64,000 nucleotides of DNA from Mixta sp031457955 (GTDB taxonomy: Bacteria > Pseudomonadota > Gammaproteobacteria > Enterobacterales > Enterobacteriaceae): assembly GCF_031457955.1 (NCBI RefSeq), contig NZ_JAVDXN010000011.1:1-64000 (forward strand), in the 5' to 3' direction. Positions 46,043 through 55,069 of the stretch are shown piece after piece (within the stretch, counting starts at the first letter, position 1; the number at the start of each line of letters is the position of its first letter). The notes under the pieces were generated by a model. It was not told the origin of the DNA. It saw nothing but the letters and a program-made list of their open reading frames with translations, and did no database searches. A program made the position numbers and the translations under genes.

Positions 46043-46483
46043 TCAGTTTCTCCTGCGCGCGGTATGAACGAAATGCACAACGACGCCGAAGATTTCCAGC
46101 GTATCCGGATCAGGAATGATAACGGGGTAGGCAGGGTTCATGGGCTGGAGTACGGGACCCTTCGGGGAAAGCAGCAGCCGCTTTACCGTGAATTCGCCGT
46201 AAAGCTCCGCGATGACAATGTCGCCGTGCTCTGGTCTGAGGGAACGATCGACAATAAGCAGGTCGCCGTCATAAAGGCCGATGTCCTGCATGCTGTTGCC
46301 CTGCGCGCGCAGGAAGAAGGTGCTTGCCCGGTGGGCTATAAGATATTCGTTCAGATCGAGTTCCTGTTCCGCATAGTCCTGGCAGGCAGAGGGAAACCCG
46401 CAGGGTACACGTTCCAGGAAAAGAGGCCTGAAGCTGGGCGGCGGATTGTCCGCCGGGTGCATCAACTTAAAGGCGTTAAACAT
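46043..46483 (-). CDS. umuD: UmuD-like SOS mutagenesis protein
   Basis: The 146-residue protein has the self-cleavage site Cys28-Gly29 (ERVPCGF) and the Ser64-Lys101 dyad (GNSMQD; EFTVKRL), with the same spacing as in E. coli UmuD. RecA-stimulated cleavage yields UmuD'. It is the first gene of the umuDC operon; the LexA box is 23 bp upstream. Confidence 0.94.
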   Translation of the reverse strand: MFNAFKLMHPADNPPPSFRPLFLERVPCGFPSACQDYAEQELDLNEYLIAHRASTFFLRAQGNSMQDIGLYDGDLLIVDRSLRPEHGDIVIAELYGEFTVKRLLLSPKGPVLQPMNPAYPVIIPDPDTLEIFGVVVHFVHTARRRN

Positions 46484-46505
46484 AGCAAAAGTCCCTGTTA
46501 AAACG

Positions 46506-46521
46506 CTGTATGTATTTACAG
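46506..46521. promoter_or_regulatory. LexA (SOS) box
   Basis: CTGTATGTATTTACAG matches CTGT-N8-ACAG, extended by TA on the right. It lies upstream of umuD on the minus strand. Confidence 0.85.
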
Positions 46522-47548
46522 TAGTATTAACTGGCTTTCAGGGCTGTGCAAGACACAGTGAATCACACCTGCATGGCAAAAAAAGAAGATCATTGATTTA
46601 TAAAGTTTTACAGCGAAACGGCAGGTTATTTATTGACCAGCGCTTTTCAGGCGTCAGTGGGCAGGGGCTGCAGCTGTTTATCCACAGCTTTATGCGCCGG
46701 ATGTGCAGCGTAGATGTGGATAAGGGCCCCCTCCGGCTCCCCTGTCGGGTCGTCAGCCCCACTCGGCTAACCGGCAGAGCCGGTAAGCTTCGCCGGACCG
46801 CCGGGGACGCGTTCCGGGCCTGTCGGCTGGGGTCTGAGGGCCGAAAGCAGAAATCGTGCTGGCGCTCCTCTGAAAACGCCGGCGCAGGGTTTTTAAGCGA
46901 AACCCGTTATGTATGATCACTGTTAGTTTTCAGGGAGCTGTCGCATAGGGAATTTGTTCTGAAACTCTGTCACCCCGCTTTTCTCATTTCCGTCTGCCAG
47001 CATCCGCGGCGCGTACGCAGGCACGGTGACGGCTGAACAGCAGCCGGCCAAAACCGCAGAAAAAACACAGACCAAAACACAGACCAAAACACAGACACGG
47101 CAGGGCAAAGCAGGGGCTGCAGCCAGCCCCAGGGCTGGCGCGAACCGCGACGGCCAGAGTCCGCCGTCGCTCTGAGGCGCAACGCCGTTTCGCTGCCGCT
47201 CAGCCGCCGTTGCTGCTGCATCGTGCTGTGCTTTTCCGACGCCGTTCACCGGTTTAAGTCCTTTCGCCGGGGCTGAGACAAGCACAGGCGCCGTGGTCGT
47301 CCAGGGTGAAATGAACGCCGTGAAAATTTTTTTCCGGCCACTTCGTTAGACCAGAAATAAATTTCCCCGTCGCCCCGGACGCCTGCCGTCACCCGCGCTG
47401 GTTTACGCCCTCGCGGCGAAGGATCTCAAACGGGTGAAGTGAATACCGGAGGAAAAAACCAGCCGATTTCCACAAAACGTCAACACCGCGGCTCCCGAAA
47501 CTCAACGGGTGACGTGGTTAAAAAACCAATTACATGAGGAGAAATGTT
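46522..47548. other. Leading-region gap upstream of ssb
   Basis: About 1 kb without a supported gene. It holds the first structured repeat (46725-46838), a track of ACAGACCAAA-type direct repeats (near 47070-47095), and near 47470 a remnant of the leader that begins the two QNVNT proteins (53039, 55759). Confidence 0.55.
46725..46838 (+). repeat. Structured GC-rich repeat copy A (Frpo-like)
   Basis: GGCCCCCTCCGGCTCC start, then GGGTCGTCAGCCCCACT, CTAACCGGCAGAGCCGGTAAGC, GGACCGCCGGGG and GGCTGGGGTCTGA. The arms GGC-AGAGCC-type are strongly self-complementary. Copies B (52573-52690) and C (55330-55447) share the order. Confidence 0.75.
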
Positions 47549-48079
47549 ATGGCTTCACGGGGCGTCAATAAGGTCATTCTGGTCGGCAATCTGGGGCAGG
47601 ACCCCGAGGTGCGCTACATGCCAAACGGCGGTGCGGTCGCGAACATCACGCTGGCCACCTCTGAATCCTGGCGCGACAAGCAGACCGGGGAAACCAGAGA
47701 AAAAACGGAATGGCATCGCGTGGTGCTGTTCGGAAAGCTGGCTGAAGTGGCCGGTGAGTTTCTGCGTAAAGGCGCTCAGGTGTACATCGAAGGCGCACTG
47801 CAGACACGGAAATGGCAGGACCAGAGTGGGCAGGACCGCTACACCACGGAAGTGGTGGTGAACGTCGGGGGCACCATGCAGATGCTGGGCGGGCGCGGCG
47901 GCGGCGAACAGACCGGACAGCAGTTCAGCGGCCAGCCTCAGCAGCCGCCGGCAGCGTCAGGTAATGGTGGCAAAGGGAACCGGGGCGGACGCGGTGCGGC
48001 ACAGCCGCAGCCTGACCCCCAGGCACCGCCGCAGGGCAACCACCCGCCGGCAGATTTTGACGATGACATCCCGTTCTAG
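47549..48079 (+). CDS. ssb: Single-stranded DNA-binding protein
   Basis: The 176-residue SSB has the OB-fold N-terminus (ASRGVNKVILVGNLGQDPEV) to about 110, a Gly/Gln/Pro-rich linker and the acidic tip DDDIPF that recruits partners. ATG 47549 has GAGGAG upstream; a start at 47534 is less likely. In F-type leading regions ssb is made early in recipients to coat entering ssDNA. Confidence 0.95.
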   Translation: MASRGVNKVILVGNLGQDPEVRYMPNGGAVANITLATSESWRDKQTGETREKTEWHRVVLFGKLAEVAGEFLRKGAQVYIEGALQTRKWQDQSGQDRYTTEVVVNVGGTMQMLGGRGGGEQTGQQFSGQPQQPPAASGNGGKGNRGGRGAAQPQPDPQAPPQGNHPPADFDDDIPF

Positions 48080-48138
48080 AGTTGGCCGCAGCGCCGCTGA
48101 CCTGCGGCTGCAGGGCAGGCGCACTACCGGAGAATACC

Positions 48139-48369
48139 ATGACCAGTCACACACCATTACTTCCCAACGGACCCTTTACCCGGGAGCAGGCAGAGGCCGT
48201 TGCCCGCACATACAACAACGTCACGATTGAAGACGATCAGGGCACGCACTTTCGTCTGGTCGTACGCAGCAGAGGGGGAAATATGCTCTGGCAGGCATTC
48301 AATGTTGAGCCGGAGGCCGGGTTCTGGCTCGGACTTTATATCGAGCTGAACGGCACAAAAGCGCATTAA
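48139..48369 (+). CDS. DUF905 leading-region protein
   Basis: The 76-residue protein fits DUF905 (FTREQAEAVARTYNNVTIED, then DQGTHFRLVVR). ATG 48139 has GGAG upstream. It lies between ssb and psiB as in F-like plasmids. Function unknown. Confidence 0.82.
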   Translation: MTSHTPLLPNGPFTREQAEAVARTYNNVTIEDDQGTHFRLVVRSRGGNMLWQAFNVEPEAGFWLGLYIELNGTKAH

Positions 48370-48434
48370 GAAGGTGCCCTGCCGGAGTTGCACCTCCGCA
48401 GGGCCGGACAATCATCATCTGTGAGGAATCAGGT

Positions 48435-48977
48435 ATGTCAGCTATCCAGTCTAAAGAAAAAATCCGTAACGGCAAGACCCCCGCGTACTACGGCCGCAGG
48501 TCGGTCGGTTTCCGCAGCTGCAGCGGCAGTGAGATGACGCGCGATGAGAGCGTGACGCTGCAACGGCTGTACGCCTTTTCGCCGGGCGATTTTGATGCCT
48601 ACAGCGCACGCGGCGAGGAGTTCCGCCGCCGGCTGTGCGGCGCCGTGCTCCATGCCTTACCGCTCAGTGACTGCTGGCTCACTGACTGCGAGTGCCGGGA
48701 GGAGTGGGGCGGGGTGTTCCCGGTTCACCTGCGCCTGACGCACCGGAAAAACCGTCACGTCACGCTCGATATCCTGAGCCCGGGCAACGAGTCTCCGTTC
48801 TGGCACGGGCTTATCTGGATAAATCCCGATCACACCGGGCTGTACGTACTGAACACCGAACGGTTTGAGCCGGAAACCATCGGCCGGCTGCTGATGCGCA
48901 TAGAGGAAATGGTGTCAGCGGGTATCACGCCGGCGGAAATCGTGGCGGTGCTGGGCAGAAAAGGGGGATGCGTATGA
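48435..48977 (+). CDS. psiB: Plasmid SOS inhibition protein PsiB
   Basis: The 180-residue protein has the PsiB core: EEWGGVFPVHLRLTHRKNRH, SPGNESPFW and a final ITPAEIVAVLGRKGGCV. PsiB binds RecA and lowers SOS induction during transfer. It is longer at the N-terminus than F PsiB (about 144). It overlaps the next gene by ATGA. Confidence 0.85.
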   Translation: MSAIQSKEKIRNGKTPAYYGRRSVGFRSCSGSEMTRDESVTLQRLYAFSPGDFDAYSARGEEFRRRLCGAVLHALPLSDCWLTDCECREEWGGVFPVHLRLTHRKNRHVTLDILSPGNESPFWHGLIWINPDHTGLYVLNTERFEPETIGRLLMRIEEMVSAGITPAEIVAVLGRKGGCV

Positions 48978-49378
48978 GTACAGTAATGATGACGCCATTA
49001 ATGGTTCCACCTGTTTACCCGCAGACGCAAAAACGTTGTCATCTGTACGACGTGGCGCGATGTTCTGTACATACGTTCGCGCCGGTTGTGAATTCAGGTA
49101 AAGCTGATAACGGTGATGTCAGCCCCGCGCCGACGCTCCCGGCGCCAGGTCTGTCTGACACAGCCCTGCGGCCCGGAGAAGCGACGCCCGGGCGTTCTGC
49201 GCAGGCCATGCTGCGTCAGGCAGAGGCGCAGGAGAGGCTAATCTGCGAGGCAGAAACGGCGCTGGCCAGACAGACAGTCAGCACATACCGGAGATGGTTT
49301 TCATGCTGGCGCCGCCGTGGCGTACGGGTTAACGATCTGCTTGATATGACGTGGGTCTGGCACCAGCGCGCATGGTGA
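48974..49378 (+). CDS. psiA: PsiA-like protein, short form
   Basis: The 134-residue protein starts at ATG 48974, overlapping the psiB stop. The C-terminal part (QEAEAQERLICEAETALARQ-like, then TYRRWFSCWRR and DLLDMTWVWHQRAW) recalls the end of PsiA; the N-terminal part is Pro/Ala-rich and unlike F PsiA. Assignment rests on position and C-terminus. Confidence 0.65.
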   Translation: MSTVMMTPLMVPPVYPQTQKRCHLYDVARCSVHTFAPVVNSGKADNGDVSPAPTLPAPGLSDTALRPGEATPGRSAQAMLRQAEAQERLICEAETALARQTVSTYRRWFSCWRRRGVRVNDLLDMTWVWHQRAW

Positions 49379-49663
49379 TGCTGCTTTTTAAATAGCAATT
49401 ACGGTGATGTGACGTCAGGAATGATCTTACGGTCAGCCGACACGACGTCACATCATTTTAGCTTTGCTGCGACATTCATAACTTCTGCTGAGCTAACCGC
49501 TCAGCAGATTGCTGATAATACAGTGAAAATATCCAGTATTCCCCTGAAGAACGGTAAACCTGCGGATGAACACACGCATGAGGATCAATCAGGTAGTTGA
49601 TTACCCATATTAAAGATTTCCTGCCGATGGTCGATGAACAGTGTTTTGATTCTGAGGGAAATT

Positions 49664-50236
49664 ATGAAAAATAAAGCATTGCTTACCCTGGTATTACTGT
49701 CAGGCTTGCTAATGAGTGGATGTTCAAAGCACTCTACCGACATGTTTTTTAAATATGCGACCTTCACGTTCTTCGATACGTACAAAACAGAGGTACTTTA
49801 CTGGCAATTCAAGGACGGCGCCAGGGTCACGGATAAATGGAATCCCTCCCATTTTCCTATGCAAGTAGCTGATGATAAAAGCTATGTTCGATTCTGGATC
49901 GATATGGGAGGGAGCTATGTTGGGCTGCCTACCATTAATACCGATAACATTGAAAAGGATACTATACCCTTCAGGGATTTTCTTGACTGGGCGGCGCAAC
50001 CGTTTGAAAAAAGAGAAAAAACGAAACGATCCCTTTCAGAAAGCAAACGATATGCTGAACTGGGTTTTCGGGTTGAGAATGAGACTGGTACAAATACCCC
50101 TTTGCTGATTGTTACACGGAAAACAGGATATTTCGTTTCTGATTTAGTAATAGCGATGCGGCCCGTTGATATTTATTACGTAATAGCATGGGCTAATAAA
50201 GTGAAGGAAGCAAAAGATAAGGGAACAGAACTGTAA
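49664..50236 (+). CDS. Lipoprotein, unknown
   Basis: From ATG 49664 the 190-residue product has a signal peptide with lipobox LMSGC (about residues 13-17), so it is a lipoprotein. The mature domain is acidic with many aromatic residues. Family unknown. It may shape surface exclusion or the envelope (inference). Confidence 0.65.
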   Translation: MKNKALLTLVLLSGLLMSGCSKHSTDMFFKYATFTFFDTYKTEVLYWQFKDGARVTDKWNPSHFPMQVADDKSYVRFWIDMGGSYVGLPTINTDNIEKDTIPFRDFLDWAAQPFEKREKTKRSLSESKRYAELGFRVENETGTNTPLLIVTRKTGYFVSDLVIAMRPVDIYYVIAWANKVKEAKDKGTEL

Positions 50237-50246
50237 TAGTAGTTCC

Positions 50247-50325
50247 TGAGGCCTGTAGCCCGTAAAGCTGATACGGGCGTAACAATGTTATTGCCACCCG
50301 TCATTTGTCCGGGCTACAGCCTCAA
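50247..50325. terminator. Long imperfect hairpin after lipoprotein gene
   Basis: CTGTAGCCCG (50253-50262) and CGGGCTACAG (50310-50319) pair, flanked by GAGG/CCTC. It may terminate transcription or be a structured RNA end. Confidence 0.5.
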
Positions 50326-50444
50326 TAAGGGAGCCAGTTTTAATTCTGACCAATTTTAATTTATTTTTCACGGCTGTAAAATCATCCTTTCACCAAATCG
50401 ATGGAAAGTGGCGTAAAAATCATCTGGCGGCGATCTAATATCTG

Positions 50445-50702
50445 TTAATCCCCTGAGCCATCAAGAGTCCACGCTTTGGGCTTGTTATGCGTAATGTTGC
50501 TGCCAGCACGAACAGAAGCATCAATGGCGTTCCGGCAGTCTTGTGTGCCGCGCGGATCGGATGCTTTCTTACATTCTTCAACTTTTGTATTGCGCTCCTT
50601 ATCATGCGCCTTGTACCACTCAAGGCTCTGCGCGCCTGTGTCGCAGCCGGTGAGCATTGTTGTAGTGGTCATAAGACCCAGTAAAAGTAGTCCTGTTTTC
50701 AT
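50445..50702 (-). CDS. EexN-family entry-exclusion-like lipoprotein
   Basis: The 85-residue lipoprotein (lipobox MLTGC) has QSLEWYKAHDKERNTKVEEC, the EexN-type core, and ends with charged residues. EexN proteins reduce entry of related plasmids. It lies in the leading region on the minus strand, not in the tra operon. Confidence 0.75.
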   Translation of the reverse strand: MKTGLLLLGLMTTTTMLTGCDTGAQSLEWYKAHDKERNTKVEECKKASDPRGTQDCRNAIDASVRAGSNITHNKPKAWTLDGSGD

Positions 50703-50723
50703 CATCTTGCCCTTTTTTAAATG

Positions 50724-50763
50724 GCTTGCGGCAGCAATTATAACCGGGTAAACCGCTGTGCGG
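50724..50763. repeat. 40-bp direct repeat, left copy
   Basis: TTGCGGCAG-x-AATTATAACC-GGGTAA-xx-CGCTGTGCGGCA matches 52368-52407 with about three differences. The two copies bracket the gene pair 50885 and 51641. Confidence 0.7.
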
Positions 50764-50884
50764 CAGGGTTCAGTAGAATCAGAGTCTGAGAGGCAGGCCA
50801 GCTTTGATGAAAGCTAAGCGGGCGAACCTGTAAAACGGTGTAAACTGCATGATAAGAATACTCGCCTCATGAGCAGGGGGAGCA

Positions 50885-51529
50885 ATGCAAAAGGAAATAT
50901 GGACATTACTGGGAGCTGCGACTGCGGTAGCAGTACCACTGATTTTTAATACAGCCAAAGAGTTTGTCTGGGAAACAAAAAAAAGGAAAAAAGAAGAGCG
51001 TTATATTATTATTCAGCTTATTTTTATTCTTGATAAGTATATTTCTGAATGTAATTTTCTTGCGTATAATGATGGTATATACAGTCAAGAATTAAAATTT
51101 ATGTCAACGGATTATGATAAGCCAGATTTAAAGCTATCTGCGGTGAAAGGCGAGTTTAAATATCTCAGTACTGATATGCTGTATCGGTTGCACAGCATAG
51201 AATTTAAACATATTCAAGTCATCAACACACTTGCTAACCTTGATGATGATTATTATCAAGACCCGCCAGAGTTTCCGGGTTACTACGCAGAGAGGCAGGA
51301 GCTGTATGCGAAGCTTGGTCTTTACGTGATCGAGTTATCAGAAGATATTTGTCGGACGTTTAAAATCAGGCATACCTCATGGGAAGGGGGAATTAATCCG
51401 GCAGAATCCATTAGAAATCGCCTGATAAAGATAAGATCATCGAGATCGAAAATAACGTTACGCCGTATGGAAAGTTACGCAAGCCATGTTGCGGCAAGGG
51501 CACGTAAATCAGCAACCGGGCGGGAATGA
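50885..51529 (+). CDS. Membrane-anchored protein, paralogue of 37550 gene
   Basis: The 214-residue protein has a TM near residues 7-24 then IIQLIFILDKYISEC, SAVKGEFKYLSTDMLYRLHS, DPPEFPGYYAERQELYAKLG, the same order as the 37550 gene. Codon use is AT-rich compared with neighbours, which suggests recent acquisition. Function unknown. Confidence 0.7.
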   Translation: MQKEIWTLLGAATAVAVPLIFNTAKEFVWETKKRKKEERYIIIQLIFILDKYISECNFLAYNDGIYSQELKFMSTDYDKPDLKLSAVKGEFKYLSTDMLYRLHSIEFKHIQVINTLANLDDDYYQDPPEFPGYYAERQELYAKLGLYVIELSEDICRTFKIRHTSWEGGINPAESIRNRLIKIRSSRSKITLRRMESYASHVAARARKSATGRE

Positions 51530-51640
51530 TACGACAGGTGTTCCTCAGAACTGCGTGTTGCCTGATAATAGATGACTTAGAGCTACCGTGAAGAGTTAAG
51601 CCCGCTGTTAGATATATCCTGCGTAGATACAAGGAACCTT

Positions 51641-52240
51641 ATGAAACGTATGATTTTAATTGCCGTCATTGGTGTCCACCTGGCCGGGTGCGCACCACAC
51701 CCGCATATAATCCCTGCTGATGAGTTTGGCGATAGCTATAGCTCCGCCCGCGTTAATATTTATTCTGCTAAAACCCGTGGCGAAGCTTCGGCAAAGGCAG
51801 ATGCTTATTGCATGAACATCGGGAAATATGCGGATTTTTCAGCCACTAATGATGAATCGGTTAAAACATTGGCTCCGGCACTATATGGCAAGGCGCTGTT
51901 TATGGGGGAAAGCTATGAGTCGGGATACGGGGCAACACGAAAAGACTATCGGGTATCGTTCACCTGTAACATAACCGAGGGGCATTACAGTCCCGATCCG
52001 GCAATTGTCGCCAGTATTAAGCAATATGATGAAGCCATAAGTGACCGCGCACGCGCCGCAGCTCAAGAACTGGGTGAACAACTTAATGCCCGTATTCGCG
52101 AAATGAAGCGCCATCCGACAAAAAACCTGCATTCCAGTACGGTGGATATGGGGGGATATACTCAAACCATCTCCCAGATCGGCGACAAGGTTTGCGTGGG
52201 TATCACCGGCAGTAGCTCATCCACAGTAGATTGTTATTAA
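51641..52240 (+). CDS. Lipoprotein, unknown
   Basis: The 199-residue lipoprotein has a signal peptide with HLAGC (about residue 13-17). The mature domain has charged helices and ends GITGSSSSTVDCY. It lies inside the 40-bp repeats with the membrane-anchored gene. Family unknown. Confidence 0.65.
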   Translation: MKRMILIAVIGVHLAGCAPHPHIIPADEFGDSYSSARVNIYSAKTRGEASAKADAYCMNIGKYADFSATNDESVKTLAPALYGKALFMGESYESGYGATRKDYRVSFTCNITEGHYSPDPAIVASIKQYDEAISDRARAAAQELGEQLNARIREMKRHPTKNLHSSTVDMGGYTQTISQIGDKVCVGITGSSSSTVDCY

Positions 52241-52367
52241 TCCTGCAACAACCCCGCTGTGACGGGCTAATTAAGGATGGAGCAATTGGCTTTACCGAAG
52301 CCCAGAAAAAAGACGACCTCCCTGGCGGCGGTTTATCGGGTTCCTAACAACTTTTTTAGTGAATGGG

Positions 52368-52407
52368 TTGCGGCAGAAATTATAACCGGGTAACTCGCTG
52401 TGCGGCA
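52368..52407. repeat. 40-bp direct repeat, right copy
   Basis: Partner of 50724-50763 in the same orientation; bounds the cargo module on the right. Confidence 0.7.
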
Positions 52408-52572
52408 TGACACGACTTTATAGGGGGTTGCCCTTCGCCTGTGCTTTCTCCCTTCGGGGCGCTGCCTCACGATCTTCTCTCATTGCTTCCTGCTGCTGTT
52501 AATCCTTCTGCTGCGCTGCAGCTGTGTCGTCAGCTCTCTTTCCCTGAAGGTCAAAAACGCCAACATCCTGAT

Positions 52573-52690
52573 GGCCCCCTCCGGCTCCCGGGTGCTGCCG
52601 GGTCGTCAGCCCTACTGCGCTAACCGGCAGAGCCGGTAAGCTCCGCCGAACCGCCGGAAGCGGCGTTTCGGGCCTGCCGGCTGGGGTCTG
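52573..52690 (+). repeat. Structured GC-rich repeat copy B (Frpo-like)
   Basis: Same order as copy A: GGCCCCCTCCGGCTCC, GGGTCGTCAGCC, CTAACCGGCAGAGCCGG, CCGCCGAACCGCC, GGCTGGGGTCTG. Homology with copy C extends to about 52435-52780. It precedes the DUF3560 gene. Confidence 0.75.
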
Positions 52691-53038
52691 ATGGCAACGG
52701 CCGGGTCAACCCCCGCAGCCGGCTGGCGCCGGCGCCTCTGCAGGCCACCGCTGCGCGGCCGCCTGTAAGGACCGGAGCGGCGAAAAGCCGCCGTCCGGGG
52801 CTGTGCCCTGTTCATCTCCTGCCGTCCTGTTTTGTTCCCCTGAGCCCCTTCGCCGTGCAGAAACCTGGCACCCGGGCGTCTTCACGCAAGGGTCGCACGC
52901 TAAACGGCGGCACCCGGTCCCTGCGGGCTGCGGCTTTGCCGTTTCCCCCTGCGTTCAGCCTGATGCCCGGTCGCCTGTTCTGCCCTCACGGCGAGGAACT
53001 CAGAGAAACATCACTTAACCCTGAACAGGAGAAACAAC

Positions 53039-54412
53039 ATGTCACAGCAGAACGTCAACACCACGGCTTCAGAATCTAAAGAATCATCTTTTTTTAAACG
53101 CGAAAACTACCGCGCAACGTATTCACCGGATGATAACAAGCTGCGCCTGTATTCGCTGCACCGGCTGGATGAGGAAACGTATCAGCGCGTGAAAGATGCG
53201 GGCTTTAAATACGCGCCGCGCCAGGCACTTTTTGTGGCGCCGATGTGGACGCCCGATCGGGAAGACCTGCTAATCGAACTGGCGGGCGAAATTGAAGATG
53301 AAGATCAGACTCTGTTTGACCGTCAGGAGGAGCGCGCGGAACGTTTTGAAGAGTACAGCGAAAAACGTGCCGCCGAGTCAGGGCAGGTACTGGCCGCCGT
53401 TGACAGCCTGGCTTCAGCTATTCCTTTCGGTCAGCCAATTCTGGTTGGGCACCACAGCGAGCGCCGTGCCCGTAAGCACGCGCAGAAGATTGAAAACGGT
53501 ATGCGCCGCGCGGTCAACCTGTTTGAAACGTCAGAATACTGGGAGCGCCGTGCAGAGGCCTCGCTGCGTCACGCGGCCTACAAAGAGCGCCCGGACGTGC
53601 GCTGGCGCCGCATCAAAAAGATTGAGGCCGATTTGCGCAAGGCAGACCGCCGCCTGCAGGACTGTCAGAAATTTATCAAACTCTGGTCATCTGAAAACCT
53701 TAACCGCGCGATGGCTCTTGTCATAGCGAACATTGATCACCTTCACTGCTGCTTTAGCCTGGAAAAGTTTCCGCGCCCGCCTGAAAAAAGCCAGTACGAA
53801 GGCAGCCGCAGCATCTGGTCTGCCCTCGAAGAGGACATTATTACCGCTGAGCAGGCGCGGGATATCTGCATTCCCTGTCATGAACGCACCATCACACGGT
53901 TAAGCCGCTGGACAGCGCACTACCGCAACCGCATTGCCTATGAGCGCGCAATGCTGGACGAGCACGGCGGCGTGCTGGCCTCAGATACCGAAATGGTGCC
54001 GGGCGGCCAGGTAAAAAGTCGCGGGGAGTGGCTGACCATCATTCGCGTAAACCGCAGCGGCGGAAAAATCAGCTCGCTGGTCACGCCGGAATATTCATTC
54101 ATGGGTCGGGAAGGAGCCACAACCACCATCACGCCCGATCGCATCACCGAATATAAGGCGCCCAGTGCAGAGGAAGCAAAAGCGGCTAAGGCGGCCGCGA
54201 AGCGTCCGCCGATCGTTAACTACCCGGGTGAGGGCTTCGTAAGCATGACAAAGGAGGAATGGAGCAAAAAGCACGCCGATTTTAAACAGGTGAAGGGCAT
54301 TGCGGCCGGTGACGATCACAAGGCTTACCGGATACGCCGCGTCATGTCCACGGGCTACACCCTGTCGCCGGTGTATATCACCGATATGAAGACAGTAGAG
54401 GTGCCGCGCTGA
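53039..54412 (+). CDS. DUF3560 leading-region protein
   Basis: The 457-residue protein has the DUF3560 pattern (YSPDDNKLRLYSLHRLDE, GFKYAPRQALFVAP, RRARKHAQKIENGMRRAVNL). It starts MSQQNVNTTASES, shared with the protein at 55759. A GGAG-like site precedes it. DUF3560 is common in conjugative plasmid leading regions. Function unknown; long charged helices suggest binding to nucleic acid or protein. Confidence 0.87.
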   Translation: MSQQNVNTTASESKESSFFKRENYRATYSPDDNKLRLYSLHRLDEETYQRVKDAGFKYAPRQALFVAPMWTPDREDLLIELAGEIEDEDQTLFDRQEERAERFEEYSEKRAAESGQVLAAVDSLASAIPFGQPILVGHHSERRARKHAQKIENGMRRAVNLFETSEYWERRAEASLRHAAYKERPDVRWRRIKKIEADLRKADRRLQDCQKFIKLWSSENLNRAMALVIANIDHLHCCFSLEKFPRPPEKSQYEGSRSIWSALEEDIITAEQARDICIPCHERTITRLSRWTAHYRNRIAYERAMLDEHGGVLASDTEMVPGGQVKSRGEWLTIIRVNRSGGKISSLVTPEYSFMGREGATTTITPDRITEYKAPSAEEAKAAKAAAKRPPIVNYPGEGFVSMTKEEWSKKHADFKQVKGIAAGDDHKAYRIRRVMSTGYTLSPVYITDMKTVEVPR

Positions 54413-54505
54413 CAAACCAGGCTCCCCGGCGCGGTCGGGGAAATCGTGCATATACAAATAGCTATACAAAGCATGCCGGCAAGCGCCGGCATGGGAGAAA
54501 AAGAA

Positions 54506-55069
54506 ATGCGAACCGAACTCAGCGCGCGAATTGCGCAGATGCAACAGAAACTCAGCAGTAGGCAGCCCGTCGCTCGGGTACATGCTGACACGCAACTGTT
54601 TGTTTCGTCCGATCCGGTGTGTCAGAAGCTTGTCACACTGGCTGATATCCGGCCGGGTAACCGGGTACTGGAGCCCAGTGCGGGAACGGGCGCCATTCTG
54701 CGCGCAGTGCTTGCCGCCGTGCCGGCGGTCCGCTGTGAATGTGTGGAAATGAACGCGGCGCTGGCGCAGCATCTTAAAGACACATTTCCGGAGGTGCCCG
54801 TAACCTGCGCGGATTTTCTGAGCTGCGCCCCGGAGGCCGTTTATGATCGAATTTTAATGAATCCACCTTTCCGCAACGGTGAGGATCTGAAGCACATCCG
54901 GCACGCGCTGAAAATGCTGGCGCCGGGCGGTAACCTGGTGGCGGTCTGCGCAAATGGTCCGCGTCAGCAGCGGGAATTTAAGGATATTGCGACGCATCAG
55001 GAGGTGCTGCCACGCGGGACGTTCGCATATACGGACGTTTCAACAATGATTGTCCGCATTGATGCCTGA
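54506..55069 (+). CDS. SAM-dependent methyltransferase with NPPF motif
   Basis: The 187-residue product starts at ATG 54506 after GGGAGAAAAAG. It has motif I (VLEPSAGTGAI) and MNPPF, the catalytic motif IV of N6-adenine DNA methyltransferases. It lacks a clear target-recognition domain. It may protect entering DNA from host restriction, as other leading-region methylases do (inference). Confidence 0.85.
   Translation: MRTELSARIAQMQQKLSSRQPVARVHADTQLFVSSDPVCQKLVTLADIRPGNRVLEPSAGTGAILRAVLAAVPAVRCECVEMNAALAQHLKDTFPEVPVTCADFLSCAPEAVYDRILMNPPFRNGEDLKHIRHALKMLAPGGNLVAVCANGPRQQREFKDIATHQEVLPRGTFAYTDVSTMIVRIDA

Larger units (their letters stand above)
52241..53038. other. Leading-region gap with structured repeat
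   Basis: About 800 bp without a convincing gene. It contains the 40-bp repeat and the extended repeat copy B (about 52435-52780). Short frames inside the repeat recur in copy C, so they follow from the DNA repeat. Confidence 0.5.

Noticed and set aside
46040..46916. Plus-strand frames across umuD and downstream
   Set aside because: Antisense to umuD or in the non-coding leading gap; no motif.
47070..47095. Short tandem repeats read as a CRISPR-like array
   Set aside because: Units of about 12 bp without spacers; a simple tandem repeat.
49409..49600. A 63-codon plus-strand frame after psiA
   Set aside because: No ribosome site and low-complexity composition.
54095..54772. A 225-codon minus-strand frame
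   Set aside because: Antisense to the DUF3560 and methyltransferase genes, which have clear motifs.
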